From contig JAPTYO010000023.1 of assembly GCA_036873135.1 (NCBI GenBank), forward strand, positions 5,467,834 to 5,531,833: a stretch of DNA of 64,000 nucleotides. Direction: 5' to 3'. The position numbers and the translations under genes were made by a program. The DNA comes from Clarkia xantiana subsp. parviflora. Taxonomy: Eukaryota > Streptophyta > Magnoliopsida > Myrtales > Onagraceae. This document shows, in pieces, positions 54,340 to 64,000 of the stretch (positions are counted from its first letter, which is position 1; the number at the start of each line of letters is the position of its first letter). Under the pieces are notes generated by a model that was not told the origin of the DNA, did not search any database, and saw only the letters and a list, made by a program, of their open reading frames with translations.

Positions 54340-56340
54340 TTGCTCTGGGAGTTGACCCTTGAACCTTTGTTTATGTTCTACTTGCTTGGGATTTTGTCGT
54401 CTTGACCTGACATGATCGTAGTAGAAATGCATGACAACTTGTTAGTAGTATTTCATACCTTGTGTTATCGTAGTTGTCCGTATACATTGGACTTGCATGA
54501 TAACATTTATCTCCTTGTTGTAGTGGATATAACATCCGTAGTTGTTACCATAGGACGTGAATCACTAAGTGTCATGAGTGCCCATCTTGTTTTAAACCCA
54601 AGGAATGGCGTAATGAGTGTATCGAGTACTTGCCGTGTTTATAGATAGTAACAGGCAATATCATAGGATAGCATTGCACTTGGCGCTGGCACTTGGCACG
54701 AGGGCACTTGGCGCTGGCACTTGGCATGTAGTAGAGTCGTCTTGGCGAGGCAAGACATTAGTTTATACCATCTCTTAGTTCCACTCTAAGGCGACGTTGT
54801 GACAAGACGCTACTTGTTCTATACTATGCGTTTTCCATCCGTCAATTGGGCACACCCCACGTGACGTTGTTGCAAAGCTTTCCATGGCTAGACCCGTACT
54901 TACTTTGCGATGCTACTACGCCTCAACTTGGTTAACCCAAGGGGCGGAACAGAGGTTGTATCAATACGCCTTGTAGTTTTTACAGTCTCTTGAACTATTT
55001 CAAGGCGACGTTGTGGCAAGACTCTACTTGCTCTATGCTATGCGTTTTTCCATCCATCAGTTGGGCACACCCTGCGTGACGTTGTTACAAATCTTTCCAT
55101 GGCTAGACCCGTACTTACTTTGCGATGCTACTACGCCTCGACTTGGTTAACCCAAGGGGCGGAACAGAGGTCGTATCAATACGCCTTGTAGTTTTTACCG
55201 TCTCTTGAACCATTTCAAGGTGACGTTGTGGCAAGACGCTACATGCTATATGCTATGCGTTTTTCCATCCGTCAGTTAGGCACACCCCGTGTGAAGTTGT
55301 TGCAAGGCTTTCTGTGGCTATTCCAGTACTTACCCTGCGATGCTACTGCACCTCTCCATGGTTAGTCCAGAAGGGCTGTACAAGACCGCGTTAGAGCGAC
55401 TTGCAATTTTTTCCGTCTCTTGATCCACTCCATGGCGACGTTGTGGCAAGACACAACTTGCTGAATTTGGTGTTTTTTATTCCGATATATTCTCACTGGC
55501 AAAATAGCGTTGTACAAGACTCGACTTGTAAGTTTGGTGAGTTTTTCAAACAGGGTGCGCTCTTTCTAGCGTGTATCAACCCGCGATGGGGAAGCATACT
55601 TTGTAATAGCATGGGGTTGCCCTCTAACAAGAGGATGTCCCGCCATGATGTACCAACTCGCTTTGGGAAAGAATACTTTGTAATAGCATGGGGTTGCCCT
55701 CTAACAAAGGATGTCGCGCCATGATGTATCAACCCGCGTTGGGGAAGCATACTTTCTAGTAGCATGGGGTTGTCGTCTAACAAGAGGACGTCCGCCATGA
55801 CGGGGTGATCAGTCCCTTTGAATGTTTCCGCATCCTGTTTTAAACTCAGGGAATGACTATGAATATGAGGATTTTCCTCTAACAAGAGGATTTTGCAGCA
55901 TGCCATTTTTTAGTTGTGAACATGGGGGTTGCCCTCACAAGGAGGATGTCGCAGCTTGTCACTTGTAGATAAGTCTTGGTTTGAACTCAAGATGTAGTGT
56001 GTTGTCGACGCTATTTGGAGAAGTCGTCGTTATAGATAGAGAGCGTTTATATGCTCATTGTTGATGTTGATAATAGATATGTCGACGTTGTATAATATAA
56101 GTCGATTGTTTGCATATAGCGCGATAGATTGTATTGTTGATGCGAGTACTATATACGTAGTTTTTTACTTAGCGTAATTCCAAAGTAGTATGTATAACGT
56201 AGTAATGTACCTACGAAAGTAGATTGACTTCATTAGATAGTTGTTGCATTTACAAAGTTGCAAATATATATGGAGTTATAAATCTCATTCAAGTAATGCA
56301 TATAACAAGTAAAGTAAAAGAGCTTGATACGATAGCTCCT
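54340..56340. repeat. Convergent tandem-repeat zone of family B, right copy
   Basis: Between the accessory gene and integrase. About 54790-55430 contains about three ~205-bp units with AAGGCGACGTTGTGGCAAGA, TGGGCACACCC and GGTTAACCCAAGGGGCGGAA. About 55560-55800 has about three ~80-bp units with GGGGAAGCATACTTTGTAAT and GCATGGGGTTGCCCTCTAAC. A short GCACTTGGC repeat lies at 54680-54730. No gene is supported. Confidence 0.75.
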
Positions 56341-56362
56341 TTGTGAAGAAGGAAGTCTTCCT

Positions 56363-57775
56363 TTAGCCATGGAACTTCTTCAAGTGTCCGCCACTGAATG
56401 TGTTCTTAAAGATGTTTCCATCTGCGTCTTGGAGACGATATGCGTTGATATAAGGGACGGAAACGATCTTGTATGGGCATTCCCACTTTGGAGATAGCTT
56501 GTTGGTTTGATCAAGATGTGAGAATTCGTTCCTTCTCCACACCATCTCGCCTACGTGGAATTGCCTCTCTTTAACCTTCCTTGTTGTAGTATCTTGAAGT
56601 TATCAAACGCATGCGCGCCTGAACTTGTTCCGAGTTCCGTCTCCTCTCGTCTGCTAGATCCAAGTCTAGGCCCATTTCCGCCTCATTTACTCGAGGATCA
56701 AAGTGAGTTGTGCGATATGACGAGACAGCAATCTCAATGGGGGCTACTGCCTCCGTTCCGTACACCAAGCTGAATGGAGTTTCGCCTGTCGCCTCCTTTG
56801 GCGTTGTTTGTACTGACCACAACACACTGCTGAGTTCTTCTGCCCATCCACCCTTTAACGCATGAATTCTCTTCTTAAGACCATCCAAAACAATCTTATT
56901 GGCGGACTCTACTTGTCCGTTAGTTTGCGCATGACGCACTGACGCGAAGCGGTGGTCTATGTTAAGCCTTTCCCAAAATGTCTTCAATCTGGCACTCTTC
57001 AACTATGGTCCATTGTCACTGATAAGCACCTTTGGGACACCGTAACGTGAGATGATGTGATTTCGGATGAAATCCAATATTAGTGCGTCGGTTGTTCGCG
57101 CCAACGCCTTAGCCTCAATCCACTTAGATAAGTAATGATAGCTACCACAATGTATTTGGCTTGTCCTTTGGATCTTGGGAGCGGTCCTACCAAGTCAATG
57201 CCCTATTGCGTGAAAGGCCATGAACTTGCGATCGGACTTAGCTCTGCCACGGGCGCTGCTATTTTCCTTGAGTATTGTTCGCATGAGTCGCACTGCGTGA
57301 CTAGGTGTGTCGCTTGGTTTTTCATCGTTGGCCAGTAGTAACCCAGACTTGAGGCTTGCGTACTAAGGATCTTGCTCCCTCGTGGCAGGCCGCTTGGCCT
57401 TCGTGTAGTTCTTTTAGCACCTTTTGGCCTTCTAGGAATGTGATACACTTCAGGTATGGGGTTGAAAATCCTTTATTGTATAGCTGACCTTCTATCAACG
57501 CGTAGTTGATGGCGAGCCTTCGAATCTTCTGCGCTTGGATTTGGTCCTTAGGAACCGTGTGATCCGTGAGGTACGTCAGGATTGGTGTCATCCATGTTGG
57601 TTCTGAATCGATGTTTAATACTTTGAGTTGGTCAATCACCGATAGGATTCTATTCTCCACAAAGTGTGTTTCCTTGCCTTGCTCATTTCCTTGTGCGAAC
57701 TTGCTCAGAGCGTCCGCTTCTTGATATTCTTCTCTTGGGATTGACGTTATGTCGAAGGTCTCAAAGCTTGCAATG
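56363..57775 (-). pseudogene. Integrase and end of second RNase H, family B right copy
   Basis: From 57775 down: FETFDITSIPREEYQEADAL (RNase H end), the HHCC domain (HEGQAACHEGARS ... CDSCEQYS), GIDLVGPLPRSKGQ (first Asp), SDNGP (second Asp, followed by a stop near 57000), GQVESANKIVLDGLKKR (Glu), GETPFSLVYGTEAVAP and the C-terminal WRRNEF...PKWECPYKI. The pieces lie in several frames with stops (for example after PFTQ near 57200 and in VAIITYLSG). It is dead. Confidence 0.85.
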
Positions 57776-57778
57776 AGG

Positions 57779-58582
57779 GCACAAGGAAATCAGATTCCAG
57801 AGTTGGAAGGCTTTGCGGATTCGACGCACGAATACGCGAAGACAATCAAGAAACGTGGGAACAGTCACTCGCGGGTCGCTCCAAAAGTAAAGGTATGTGA
57901 TCCAAAACCCTTTCCAATTGTTCTTGATTCCCGGACGTTGGAAGAGTTCTTGTTGCATCAATACTTTGAAGATGCTAAAGTCCCTGAGTCGGAAAAAGAG
58001 TGGTGCGCAACGGCGTACTTCGACGGTGGTGGAATTGCTTGGTGGAGAAGTTGCGTGACTTCTTGTGTCGTGTTGAGAGGTGAACCCCTGTCTACTTGGT
58101 CAGAGTTGACGTCAAAGTTTGGAACTTGGGCAGCGGTGCCTCGTGGGGAGCTTTTGGACTTTAAGAAGACATGTTCGGTTTGTGGGCACCACGAGCAATT
58201 TTCAGTTATAATCATTGTGATCCCGAGTTCGGAAGAGGTGAGTAGACTCTTTAACTCTGTGATGGGTTTGAAAGTTTGGACTCAGGTGGAGCTTAAGCAT
58301 TTGGGAGTTAAGGACTTGAAGATTACGATCATCACTGCGGACGGAAGGATCGAGCTTCGAGCCCCGAGTATGTTGGAAGATGCTAGCCGCGACGGTAAGG
58401 GGCAGAATGCGTCCAAGCCTCGTGACAAAACAGGGAAGGGAATGGTGAAGCCCCAACCTGAGCGTGGGAAGCAAGACATAGGCGACTCCAAGGCGGCGAG
58501 TTGGAAGGATTCGGAAACCCACCCCGGGTGCTTTCGTGGAAGGGGGCCAGCACAAAGCCCGTGTCCAGTCGCAAAGGAGTGA
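57779..58582 (+). pseudogene. Retrotransposon gag of the nested element
   Basis: This is the Ty3/Gypsy gag domain. KPFPIVLDSRTLEEFLLHQY, FEDAKVPESEKEWCATAYF, WWRS, STWSELTSKF and LFNSVMGLKVWTQVELKHLG follow the order of the usual plant gag core. The N-terminus is lost at the insertion junction, so the upstream ATG in element B sequence is not its start. Near the C-terminus GCFRGRGPAQSPCP looks like a decayed CCHC knuckle. The adjacent frame reads GGQHKARVQSQ there, so a frameshift inside the knuckle is likely. Confidence 0.7.
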
Positions 58583-59417
58583 AGTAATGGCGAGGCCTGA
58601 TGTTTGCGGAGTCAAGCTCAACGACCCGAAGGAAACCTATTTTGTGCTCGGTGTCCGCGAAGTCCCGAAGGCAATGAGGTCAGTTGAGTATGTTTCAATT
58701 TTGCAGCTAGCGCAAAAGTTGGAGCATGTAGTTTGCGTCTGTGATCTGATTCAACTGAAACCGGACGAGCGTGGGAAACTAAGAAGGTGGAGGCACAATG
58801 GGAATGAAGCTCCAACGAAGGCCAAGACAGGTGAGAGTGCATTGAGTAAGTCAAGGCGCAGCGGAGTAGTACAACAAGCGTGGAAAAAGCGGTCTTGCAC
58901 AGAGTCGTGCGAATCAGACAGTCATGAAGTCAGATTCACAGAGCGCATTGGTGGAATGGTGCTTGGAGAAACCAGCTTGTTGGAGTCGAATGGATTGGAT
59001 CGGAGTTCGGCACTTATGCCTGAAGTGCGCGACTCGGAGTTAAAAAGGGAGCTGCCATCGAGTGATGAGAAGACCGTAATAACAAGTCGAGAGATTGTTA
59101 AGGTTGCAGCCGACGCGGAGAGCGTGGTCTTGGGCAAGAAAAAGTCTAGAAAAAGAGGCAAAGGAGCATGGCACGGAGTAACGGGACTACTTCGTCGATT
59201 ATGCGGAAAGATGCGCGGTAAGTCCAAGGTAAAGGCGTGTTTGCCTACGCCAAAGAAGCGTTCAGCTCGCGGAGGAGTTGAAGCATTCCACAAAGGAAAG
59301 AGCTTGGAGGTTGCATCTGCATCGTTTGCTCATGAAGATCATTATGAGGCTTGCGTGAGGAGCGATGAGGCAGAAGAGATGGCGCGCTTTCGGAAGGAAG
59401 TATGTGCCCCGGGTTGA
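58536..59417 (+). CDS. Basic open frame downstream of gag in the nested element, unknown function
   Basis: An open frame of 293 codons overlaps the gag frame by 47 nt and probably continues gag after a frameshift in the knuckle. No protease, RT or integrase motif is present. A strongly basic region (KKKSRKRGKGAWHG ... KKRSARGG) lies at about residues 205-255. It stops 56 nt before the 3' LTR, so it fills the space where pol would be in a complete element. I do not recognise the family. Confidence 0.5.
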   Translation: MEGGQHKARVQSQRSEVMARPDVCGVKLNDPKETYFVLGVREVPKAMRSVEYVSILQLAQKLEHVVCVCDLIQLKPDERGKLRRWRHNGNEAPTKAKTGESALSKSRRSGVVQQAWKKRSCTESCESDSHEVRFTERIGGMVLGETSLLESNGLDRSSALMPEVRDSELKRELPSSDEKTVITSREIVKVAADAESVVLGKKKSRKRGKGAWHGVTGLLRRLCGKMRGKSKVKACLPTPKKRSARGGVEAFHKGKSLEVASASFAHEDHYEACVRSDEAEEMARFRKEVCAPG

Positions 59418-59454
59418 AGAGTGCTTCGAATCTGTGTCGACGAGGGCATCGACT

Positions 59455-59473
59455 TGGAGTGGTGGGGGAGGTT
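59455..59473 (+). other. Polypurine tract of the nested element
   Basis: GGAGTGGTGGGGGAGG and two T residues directly precede the LTR start TGTCAGACCCG. Confidence 0.65.
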
Positions 59474-59649
59474 TGTCAGACCCGTAAAGTCTGACTTGTT
59501 GGGAAGTACAAATTTGGCTATGATAGACGTGCTTCCCAAGCCTTGCAAGCGTTTGGAAGGTAAAATAGTGAATCCTAGCATTGTGTGACATGTTTTGGGT
59601 GTTTTGGAATAATTGGCAGCAAAGTGGAGTTGGTGGGATTCGATCCATG

Positions 59650-60090
59650 GACTAGAGTTTGTCCCGCGTCCGTCAAGAGTTTGGCCCGCGTCATCGAATG
59701 CTTTTCCCGTGTCCATCCCGAGATTGTCCCATACGAGCAAAGAGATTGTCCCGTACCAGCAAAGAGATTCCCGTACGAGCAAAGAGTTTTGTCCCGTACC
59801 AGCGAAGTTTGTCCCGTACCAGCCAAGTGCTTGTCCCATACCTGCAAAGTGAATGTCTCGTACCAACCAAGTGCTTGTCCCGTACCATCCTTAGTGCTTG
59901 TCCCGCGCATTCTGTGTGTTCGTCCCGTTCATTTTGTGTGCTTGGCCCGTGCTTGGAGAGTGCCAGTCCCGTGCCTAGCAAAAGTTCTAGACGAAGCTGC
60001 TCAGCCCATGCCCAGACAGTGCTTGACCCGTGCTTTTTGTGTGCATGGACCGTGCTTTTAGTGTGTTCAGCCCGTGCTCAGCAAGTGCCC
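59650..60090 (+). repeat. U3 minisatellite in the nested element's LTR
   Basis: About 15-18 degenerate units of ~22-30 bp with the core TGTCCCGTACCAGC, drifting to TGGCCCGTGCTTGG and TTGACCCGTGCTTTTTGTG. Most reading frames on both strands stay open across it, a consequence of the repeat and not evidence for a gene. Confidence 0.8.
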
Positions 60091-60501
60091 AGCAGCAGAA
60101 AGGCTGAATTGGACCAGAATGGTGGAAAACCCATGTTTGATGGAAAAGACAAGCCCGGGCCTGTGAGGATGAAGGGAATTTCGAAATTAAAGGATGCCAA
60201 GCTGTTTCTTAGCTACCAATGAAGATCAAATCTGCCCAAGATATGTGAAAATTCTATCTATAGCTATATTTAAGGGAACTAGATATATTGTGAGCTTTGT
60301 TAATTAGTTATAGATATATATATATGTTATAAATATATATCTATACTAATATAGCCATATATTAATGGAACTTAGATATATTTGTGGGTTTTGTAAAGGC
60401 TATGGATTTATATATGATAAATATATATCCTAGCTAAGTATAGATAGAATTGGATAGATATAGATGGATTTCTCCTAGGAGTCTAAGGGAATCCAAAAAT
60501 C

Positions 60502-60510
60502 TATATATAG
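60502..60510 (+). promoter_or_regulatory. TATA box in the nested element's LTR
   Basis: TATATATAG in the context AAATCTATATATAGGGAGAG, followed by a transcribed-leader-like sequence. Confidence 0.5.
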
Positions 60511-60892
60511 GGAGAGTTCCCTTGTGTTGAAGTAAGTTTTTCCTCACCCATCTAGGGAAAAACTGAAGAGTGATTGTGAGCGTCTCAATTGTGTGGGTGT
60601 AACTCAGGCGCGTAGCCTTCATTGAATAATAAAGGCAAGTGTTCCACTTTATTGATTGTGTTGTTGGTGATTTCCCTGTGTGTTTCCTGCGTTTTTACCT
60701 TGTGATTCAAGATCCTTGCTGCGTCCCAAGTACCTTGCTGCGTTTTGGCTTGTTCGTGATCGTGTTGGCTGCGTTGGCTTCGAGTTTGGCTGGTGGTTTG
60801 GTGGAGCGAATCACGCCAGCAAGTGCTATACTTAGGCGAAAAGTAAGCCCTAATTTAGCCCTTGTGACAGTATGCATGTTTTTTGATTTGGC

Positions 60893-62589
60893 CAAGTAGT
60901 CGCCCTTCACCTGGTTTACGACAAGTTGCGAGTCGCACTTGACTCTTAGGTGCTTGACAATACACCTTTTGCAATCCTTAGACCTGTTATCAAGGCTTCA
61001 TATTCTGCTTCGTTATTCGTTGCTCTAAATGTTAGGTTTAGAGCATACTTCAATGGGTTTGATCCATTAGGTGGTATTAGGAGGAATCTTGCTCCTGATC
61101 CCTCTACATTTGAGGACCCGTCAGTGTACATTTGCCACACCTCAACGGGCTCTTCGTTTTGTTGCGCTCCTTCCTGCGCGTCAGTTTCAGGAGTTATCCC
61201 TGTGAAATCTGCGATGAAGTCGGCTAACGCTTGACCCTTGATTGCTGTTCGTGGGGCAAAGTGAATACGGAATTCACTTAATTCAACTTACCATTTTGTC
61301 AATTTTCCCGAAATATTTGGTTTTGACAGGATGTGCTTCAAAGGTTGGTCCGTTAGGACTGTTATCTCGTGCACATGGAAGTATGGCCTCAGCTTCCTTG
61401 CTGCCACTTTGAGAGCATACATGTACTTCTCTATTAGCATGTAGTTCACTTCATATTTTGCCAGGATCTTGCTCACGTAGTATATTGGGAGCTGTGTAGT
61501 CCCTTTTTGCTTGACAAGCACTGAGCTAACTGCAGTGTTGCTTACTGATATGTACAAGTAGAGGGGCTCGCCTTGCACTCGTTTTGCTAGTGCTGGCAGC
61601 ATTTGCAAGTGTTGCTTTAATTGCTGGAAGGCTTCTTCGTATATGGGCGTCCATTCGAATTTCTTGTTTGCACGCAGAATTTCAAAGAAAGGGTGAGCCT
61701 TGTCTCCTATCCTAGCAAGGAACCTGTTCAGCGCAGCTAAACGGCCATTCAGCTGCTGTACCTCCTTGTGTTTCTTAGGAGACTTCATTTCTTCTATTGC
61801 CTTCACTTTCTCGGGGTTCGCCTCTATTCCTCTTTGACTAACCATGAAACCCAGTATTTTCCCGGACTGTACGCCAAAAGCGCACTTTGTTGGGTTTAGG
61901 CGAACTTGGAATTCACGCATCCTTTGGAACGTTATCCGCAAGTCGTCAGCGTGATTACGCCTTTTCGTCGACTTTAACACTATGTCGTCGACGTACGCCT
62001 CCATCGTCTTCCCGATCATATCGCCGAATATTATATTAACCGTACGCTGGTATGTTGCAGCTGCGTTGATTAAATCGAAGGGCATCACCGTGTAGTTGTA
62101 TATCTCGCTATCTGCATAGAATGCAGTGTGCGGTGCGTCATCATTGAACATCGGGATCTGGTTGTATCCGGAGTATGCGTCTATCACAGTCATCAACTCG
62201 TGACCCGCGGTGGCGTCGACTAGCTGATCAATCCTTGGGAGAGGGTAGGAATCTTTAGGGCATGCGTTGTTGAGGTCTCTATAGTCGATGCACATTCTCA
62301 TCTTGCAATTGGACTTAGGCACCTATACTGAGTTCGCCACCCAAGTCTGGTACCTTGATTCTTCAATAAAGCCTGTGTCAAGCAGCTTTCCTACTTCTTC
62401 TCGGATTGCAAACTTTTTGTCACCTCCCAGTGGTCGCAGTTTCTGTGCCACGGCTCGGTTTGCAGGTTTTATGTTAAGCTTGTGGGAGATCACGTCTGCG
62501 CTTATTCTAGGCATGTCACTTGGATACCATGCGAACAGCTCCTTGTAACAGTGACGCGCCCACTCGAACCATTCTGTTCGGTTCTTCAA
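60893..62589 (-). pseudogene. Reverse transcriptase and RNase H of family B right copy
   Basis: On the - strand from 62589: KELFAWYPSDMPRISADVIS, then FIEESRYQTWVANSV and an in-frame stop at 62323. A 344-codon frame follows with MCIDYRDLNNACPKDSYPLP, AYVDDIVLKS (YVDD intact), LGFMVSQRGIEANPEK and the connection RNase H (FEWTPIYEEAFQQLKQHL). The palm motif MPFG reads MPFD. After 61288 a stop and frame change precede the second RNase H (MYTDGSSNVEGSGARFLLIP, NNEAEYEAL). This is cut by the nested element at about 60870-60893 after YLAKSKNM. Confidence 0.85.
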
Positions 62590-63330
62590 TCTTTAATTCT
62601 CGTAATTCTTCCACTGGTGCTGGACAAGCACGATCCTTCCTTGGGATCTCGTCAATGGCGGATACTCCACTGGTATCCATCTTGACGTTATGTTGAAGTG
62701 CTACGTCGTAGCAGTCTTTTGACAACTGCTGGCTTCCCCTCACTTCTCCAATCCCAGCTACTGTTGGGAACCTAACCTTCTGGTGTGCTGTCGATGATAT
62801 CATGCCCCACGCATTCGTAGTTGTGTATCCTAGAATGCTATTTTATGCGTCGAGTTTGTCCACTACCACGAATGGTACGTCTATCTGGAGTTGTTGCTTG
62901 CCCGACCCCGAATGGTACGCATTCATAGTTGTGTATCCTAAAATGACTGGTAGCGTTATTGTTCCTAGTGGATAGCTTGCAACTCCCATGAATCCCACTA
63001 GTGGTGAGTTCATTTCTTTAACAAACTTCTTCCTTCCAATAGCCAGGACTATAGTCTCCGTGAGGATGTTTGGAGAGCTTCCGACATCTACCAATATGCG
63101 CTTGATATCCATGTCGTCGATTGTCATAGTTATGACTAGGGTGTCATTATGTGGGTACATAATGTGCTCCTTGTCCTTTGCTGAAAAACCAATGACATCT
63201 TCCATGACGACATCTTCTTGCTGGTTCTCTTCAGGCTTTTGCACCATCTGTGAAGCGTATACTTCTCGTGCGTATGATAACCCGCCTCCCGCGCCAAAGC
63301 CTACATGAATCACATGTACGTTGACCATCT
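62590..63330 (-). pseudogene. Protease region of family B right copy
   Basis: Starts MVNVHVIHVGFGAGGGLSYA, aligned with RRVINVIHGGFAAGGDTSSA of element A, only 55 bp after the 5' LTR. RILVDVGSSPNIL is the protease motif, with DGG changed to DVG. ASYPLGTITLPV matches element A's TSYPLGVITLPV. A short segment (GYTTMNAYHSG) appears duplicated between about 62810 and 62940, causing a stop at 62843. The next piece (62803-62516) corresponds to STVHRKMKFPTDHGVGEVKG in A. Gag and zinc knuckle are deleted upstream. Confidence 0.75.
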
Positions 63331-63368
63331 TGCTATCGTTGGGGAGCGACTACTTGTTTTTTCGAATC

Positions 63369-63384
63369 TCGCGGACGGTGCCAA
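63369..63384 (-). other. Primer-binding site of family B
   Basis: TGGCACCGTCCGCGAG on the - strand starts one base after the 5' LTR end. It resembles the TGGCGCCGT site of element A with one change. The priming tRNA cannot be named with confidence. Confidence 0.5.
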
Positions 63385-63385
63385 A

Positions 63386-64000
63386 TGTTTTGTCCAAACC
63401 CATTTGATGTAACGGACTTGACGAATCTTTGTGTTGATCGCCGTGTTAGGTCCTTCTGCTCGCACTCCTTGCTTCGCGCTCGCTGTCGAAACCTGCACAC
63501 GGGGCAGTAACCAGCACAGAGAAGGGGGGTGGTGCTGGTTGAGCCCTCTCCAATGCTTAAATGATAATTCTAGAGAGAGAAAGCTAGAGAGAAGTCAGAG
63601 CTCCTAAGCCAATCTCCAGTGAAGATAAAGAATGAAATGGGTGGCCTAGGTCCCTTTTATAGGCAACCTTAGAACCGACCCCGGTTTTTGTGCGGTTCGA
63701 CGCCGGTTTAAAAGAAAGTGTGAACCATCGTCTGGTTTGATCAAGGTTGGCTATTGGAAAACTCTAACTTAATGTAAGAACACAAATGGAACACGCATGC
63801 TACAGACGACGACTCGGATCACGTCGGATTTGGGCAATCCTGGCGTGATCTGGGTCGCCTAGGGCAATCCGGACGCGTGTGTCGCGCGTCCGGACCGTGT
63901 TGACCCTCGGGAACGTGTTTTAATCCTTGGTTTTATTCCTATCCGGTTTGGCAAATTGGACCAGCCCATTTATTACACAAGGGTTGGGCCGAAATAATAT
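63386..64000 (-). repeat. 5' LTR of family B right copy (incomplete at window edge)
   Basis: On the - strand it ends GGTTTGGACAAAACA at 63386. Its TATA box (TATAAAA, 63655-63661) sits in GTTGCCTATAAAAGGGACC. It matches the 3' LTR of the left copy throughout U3-R-U5. By comparison with that 665-bp LTR, about 50 more bases lie beyond the window. Confidence 0.85.

Larger units (their letters stand above)
57779..60869 (+). mobile_element. Nested gag-only Gypsy LTR element, 5' truncated
   Basis: Inserted in the second RNase H coding region of element B: YLAKSKNM is on one side and ASFETFDIT on the other. It carries a gag gene, a downstream basic frame, a polypurine tract and a ~1.4 kb 3' LTR, but no protease, RT or integrase and no 5' LTR. 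The layout fits non-autonomous gag-carrying elements described in plants as TR-GAG; that label is inferred. The left junction (about 57765-57785) shows no target duplication, so the 5' part was lost by deletion. Confidence 0.65.
59474..60869 (+). repeat. 3' LTR of the nested gag-only element
   Basis: Begins TGTCAGACCCG and ends TTGTGACA, giving the inverted ends TGTCA/TGACA. It contains a U3 minisatellite (about 59650-60090), a TATA box TATATATAG at 60502-60510, and an AATAATAAA polyadenylation-like word near 60625. No second LTR copy exists in the window, so both ends are inferred from motifs. Confidence 0.6.
50048..64000 (-). mobile_element. Tat-like Ty3/Gypsy element, family B, right copy (runs off the window)
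   Basis: On the - strand: 5' LTR (63386 to past 64000), primer site, protease, RT, RNase H (split by a nested element), integrase, tandem-repeat zone, antisense accessory gene, 3' LTR (50048 on). The host TLP exon sequence GAGCT (50043-50047) is the expected left target duplication. Gag and its zinc knuckle are missing. Several stops and frameshifts make it defective. It is inverted relative to the copy at 1417-9331. Confidence 0.85.

Noticed and set aside
59585..60222. Several overlapping open frames on both strands with Cys/Pro/Ser-rich repeats
   Set aside because: They all cover the TGTCCCGTACCAGC minisatellite in an LTR; open frames in several phases are expected from a repeat lacking stop words and no domain is present.

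Overview
This is a repeat-rich stretch of a flowering-plant nuclear genome, probably a eudicot. The evidence is plant-type Ty3/Gypsy (Tat-like) and Ty1/Copia retrotransposons, Helitron ends, spliced genes with GT-AG introns, and thaumatin-like protein genes. I saw no tRNA, rRNA, CRISPR or bacterial operon signal. The only host genes that look functional are two thaumatin-like protein (TLP) genes, at 23742-24963 and 44215-45441. Almost everything else is mobile DNA, much of it nested.

Layout. (1) 1-1411 holds no recognisable gene. (2) 1417-9331 is a deleted Tat-like Gypsy element of family 'B' on the + strand, bounded by a 5-bp ATCAT duplication. It keeps a gag scrap, an antisense accessory gene, an amplified minisatellite and a 3' LTR. 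(3) 9337-10737 is featureless. (4) 10738-17005 is a Copia element on the - strand with most of its reverse transcriptase deleted. It abuts, head to head, the LTR, PBS and leader of a related + strand Copia (17030-19506), and the two leaders form roughly 1-kb inverted arms. (5) A Helitron 3' terminus (to 19706) caps a tandem array of five TLP units with a period of about 3.8 kb (19706-50047). Each unit has a two-exon TLP gene; four also show a fossil Tat-type LTR and AT-rich sub-repeats. Units 1, 3 and 5 are pseudogenes; units 2 and 4 are intact. (6) The array is interrupted by a Helitron (26177-27535), a complete Gypsy element 'A' (31505-43043, ATATG duplication, nearly identical LTRs) and an unidentified insertion (about 46888-47818). 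(7) TLP unit 5 is cut by a second, inverted copy of family B (50048 to beyond 64000). Its RNase H region carries a truncated gag-only Gypsy element (about 57779-60869).

How it works together. Elements A and B share the polypurine tract/LTR junction GGGGGCAAATGATGG, dual RNase H domains and an accessory gene read in the opposite direction to gag-pol. In element A this antisense gene has its own TATA box, telo-box-like motif and introns. In both families, the zone where pol and the antisense gene converge is filled with tandem repeats built around AAGGCGAC. This antisense module and its repeat-filled convergent junction are the most interesting things in the window. The TLP array shows birth-and-death evolution of a defence-type gene family under heavy transposon bombardment.

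Limits: all homology calls are from reading motifs by eye. Splice sites, LTR ends and repeat counts marked as approximate have not been computed.
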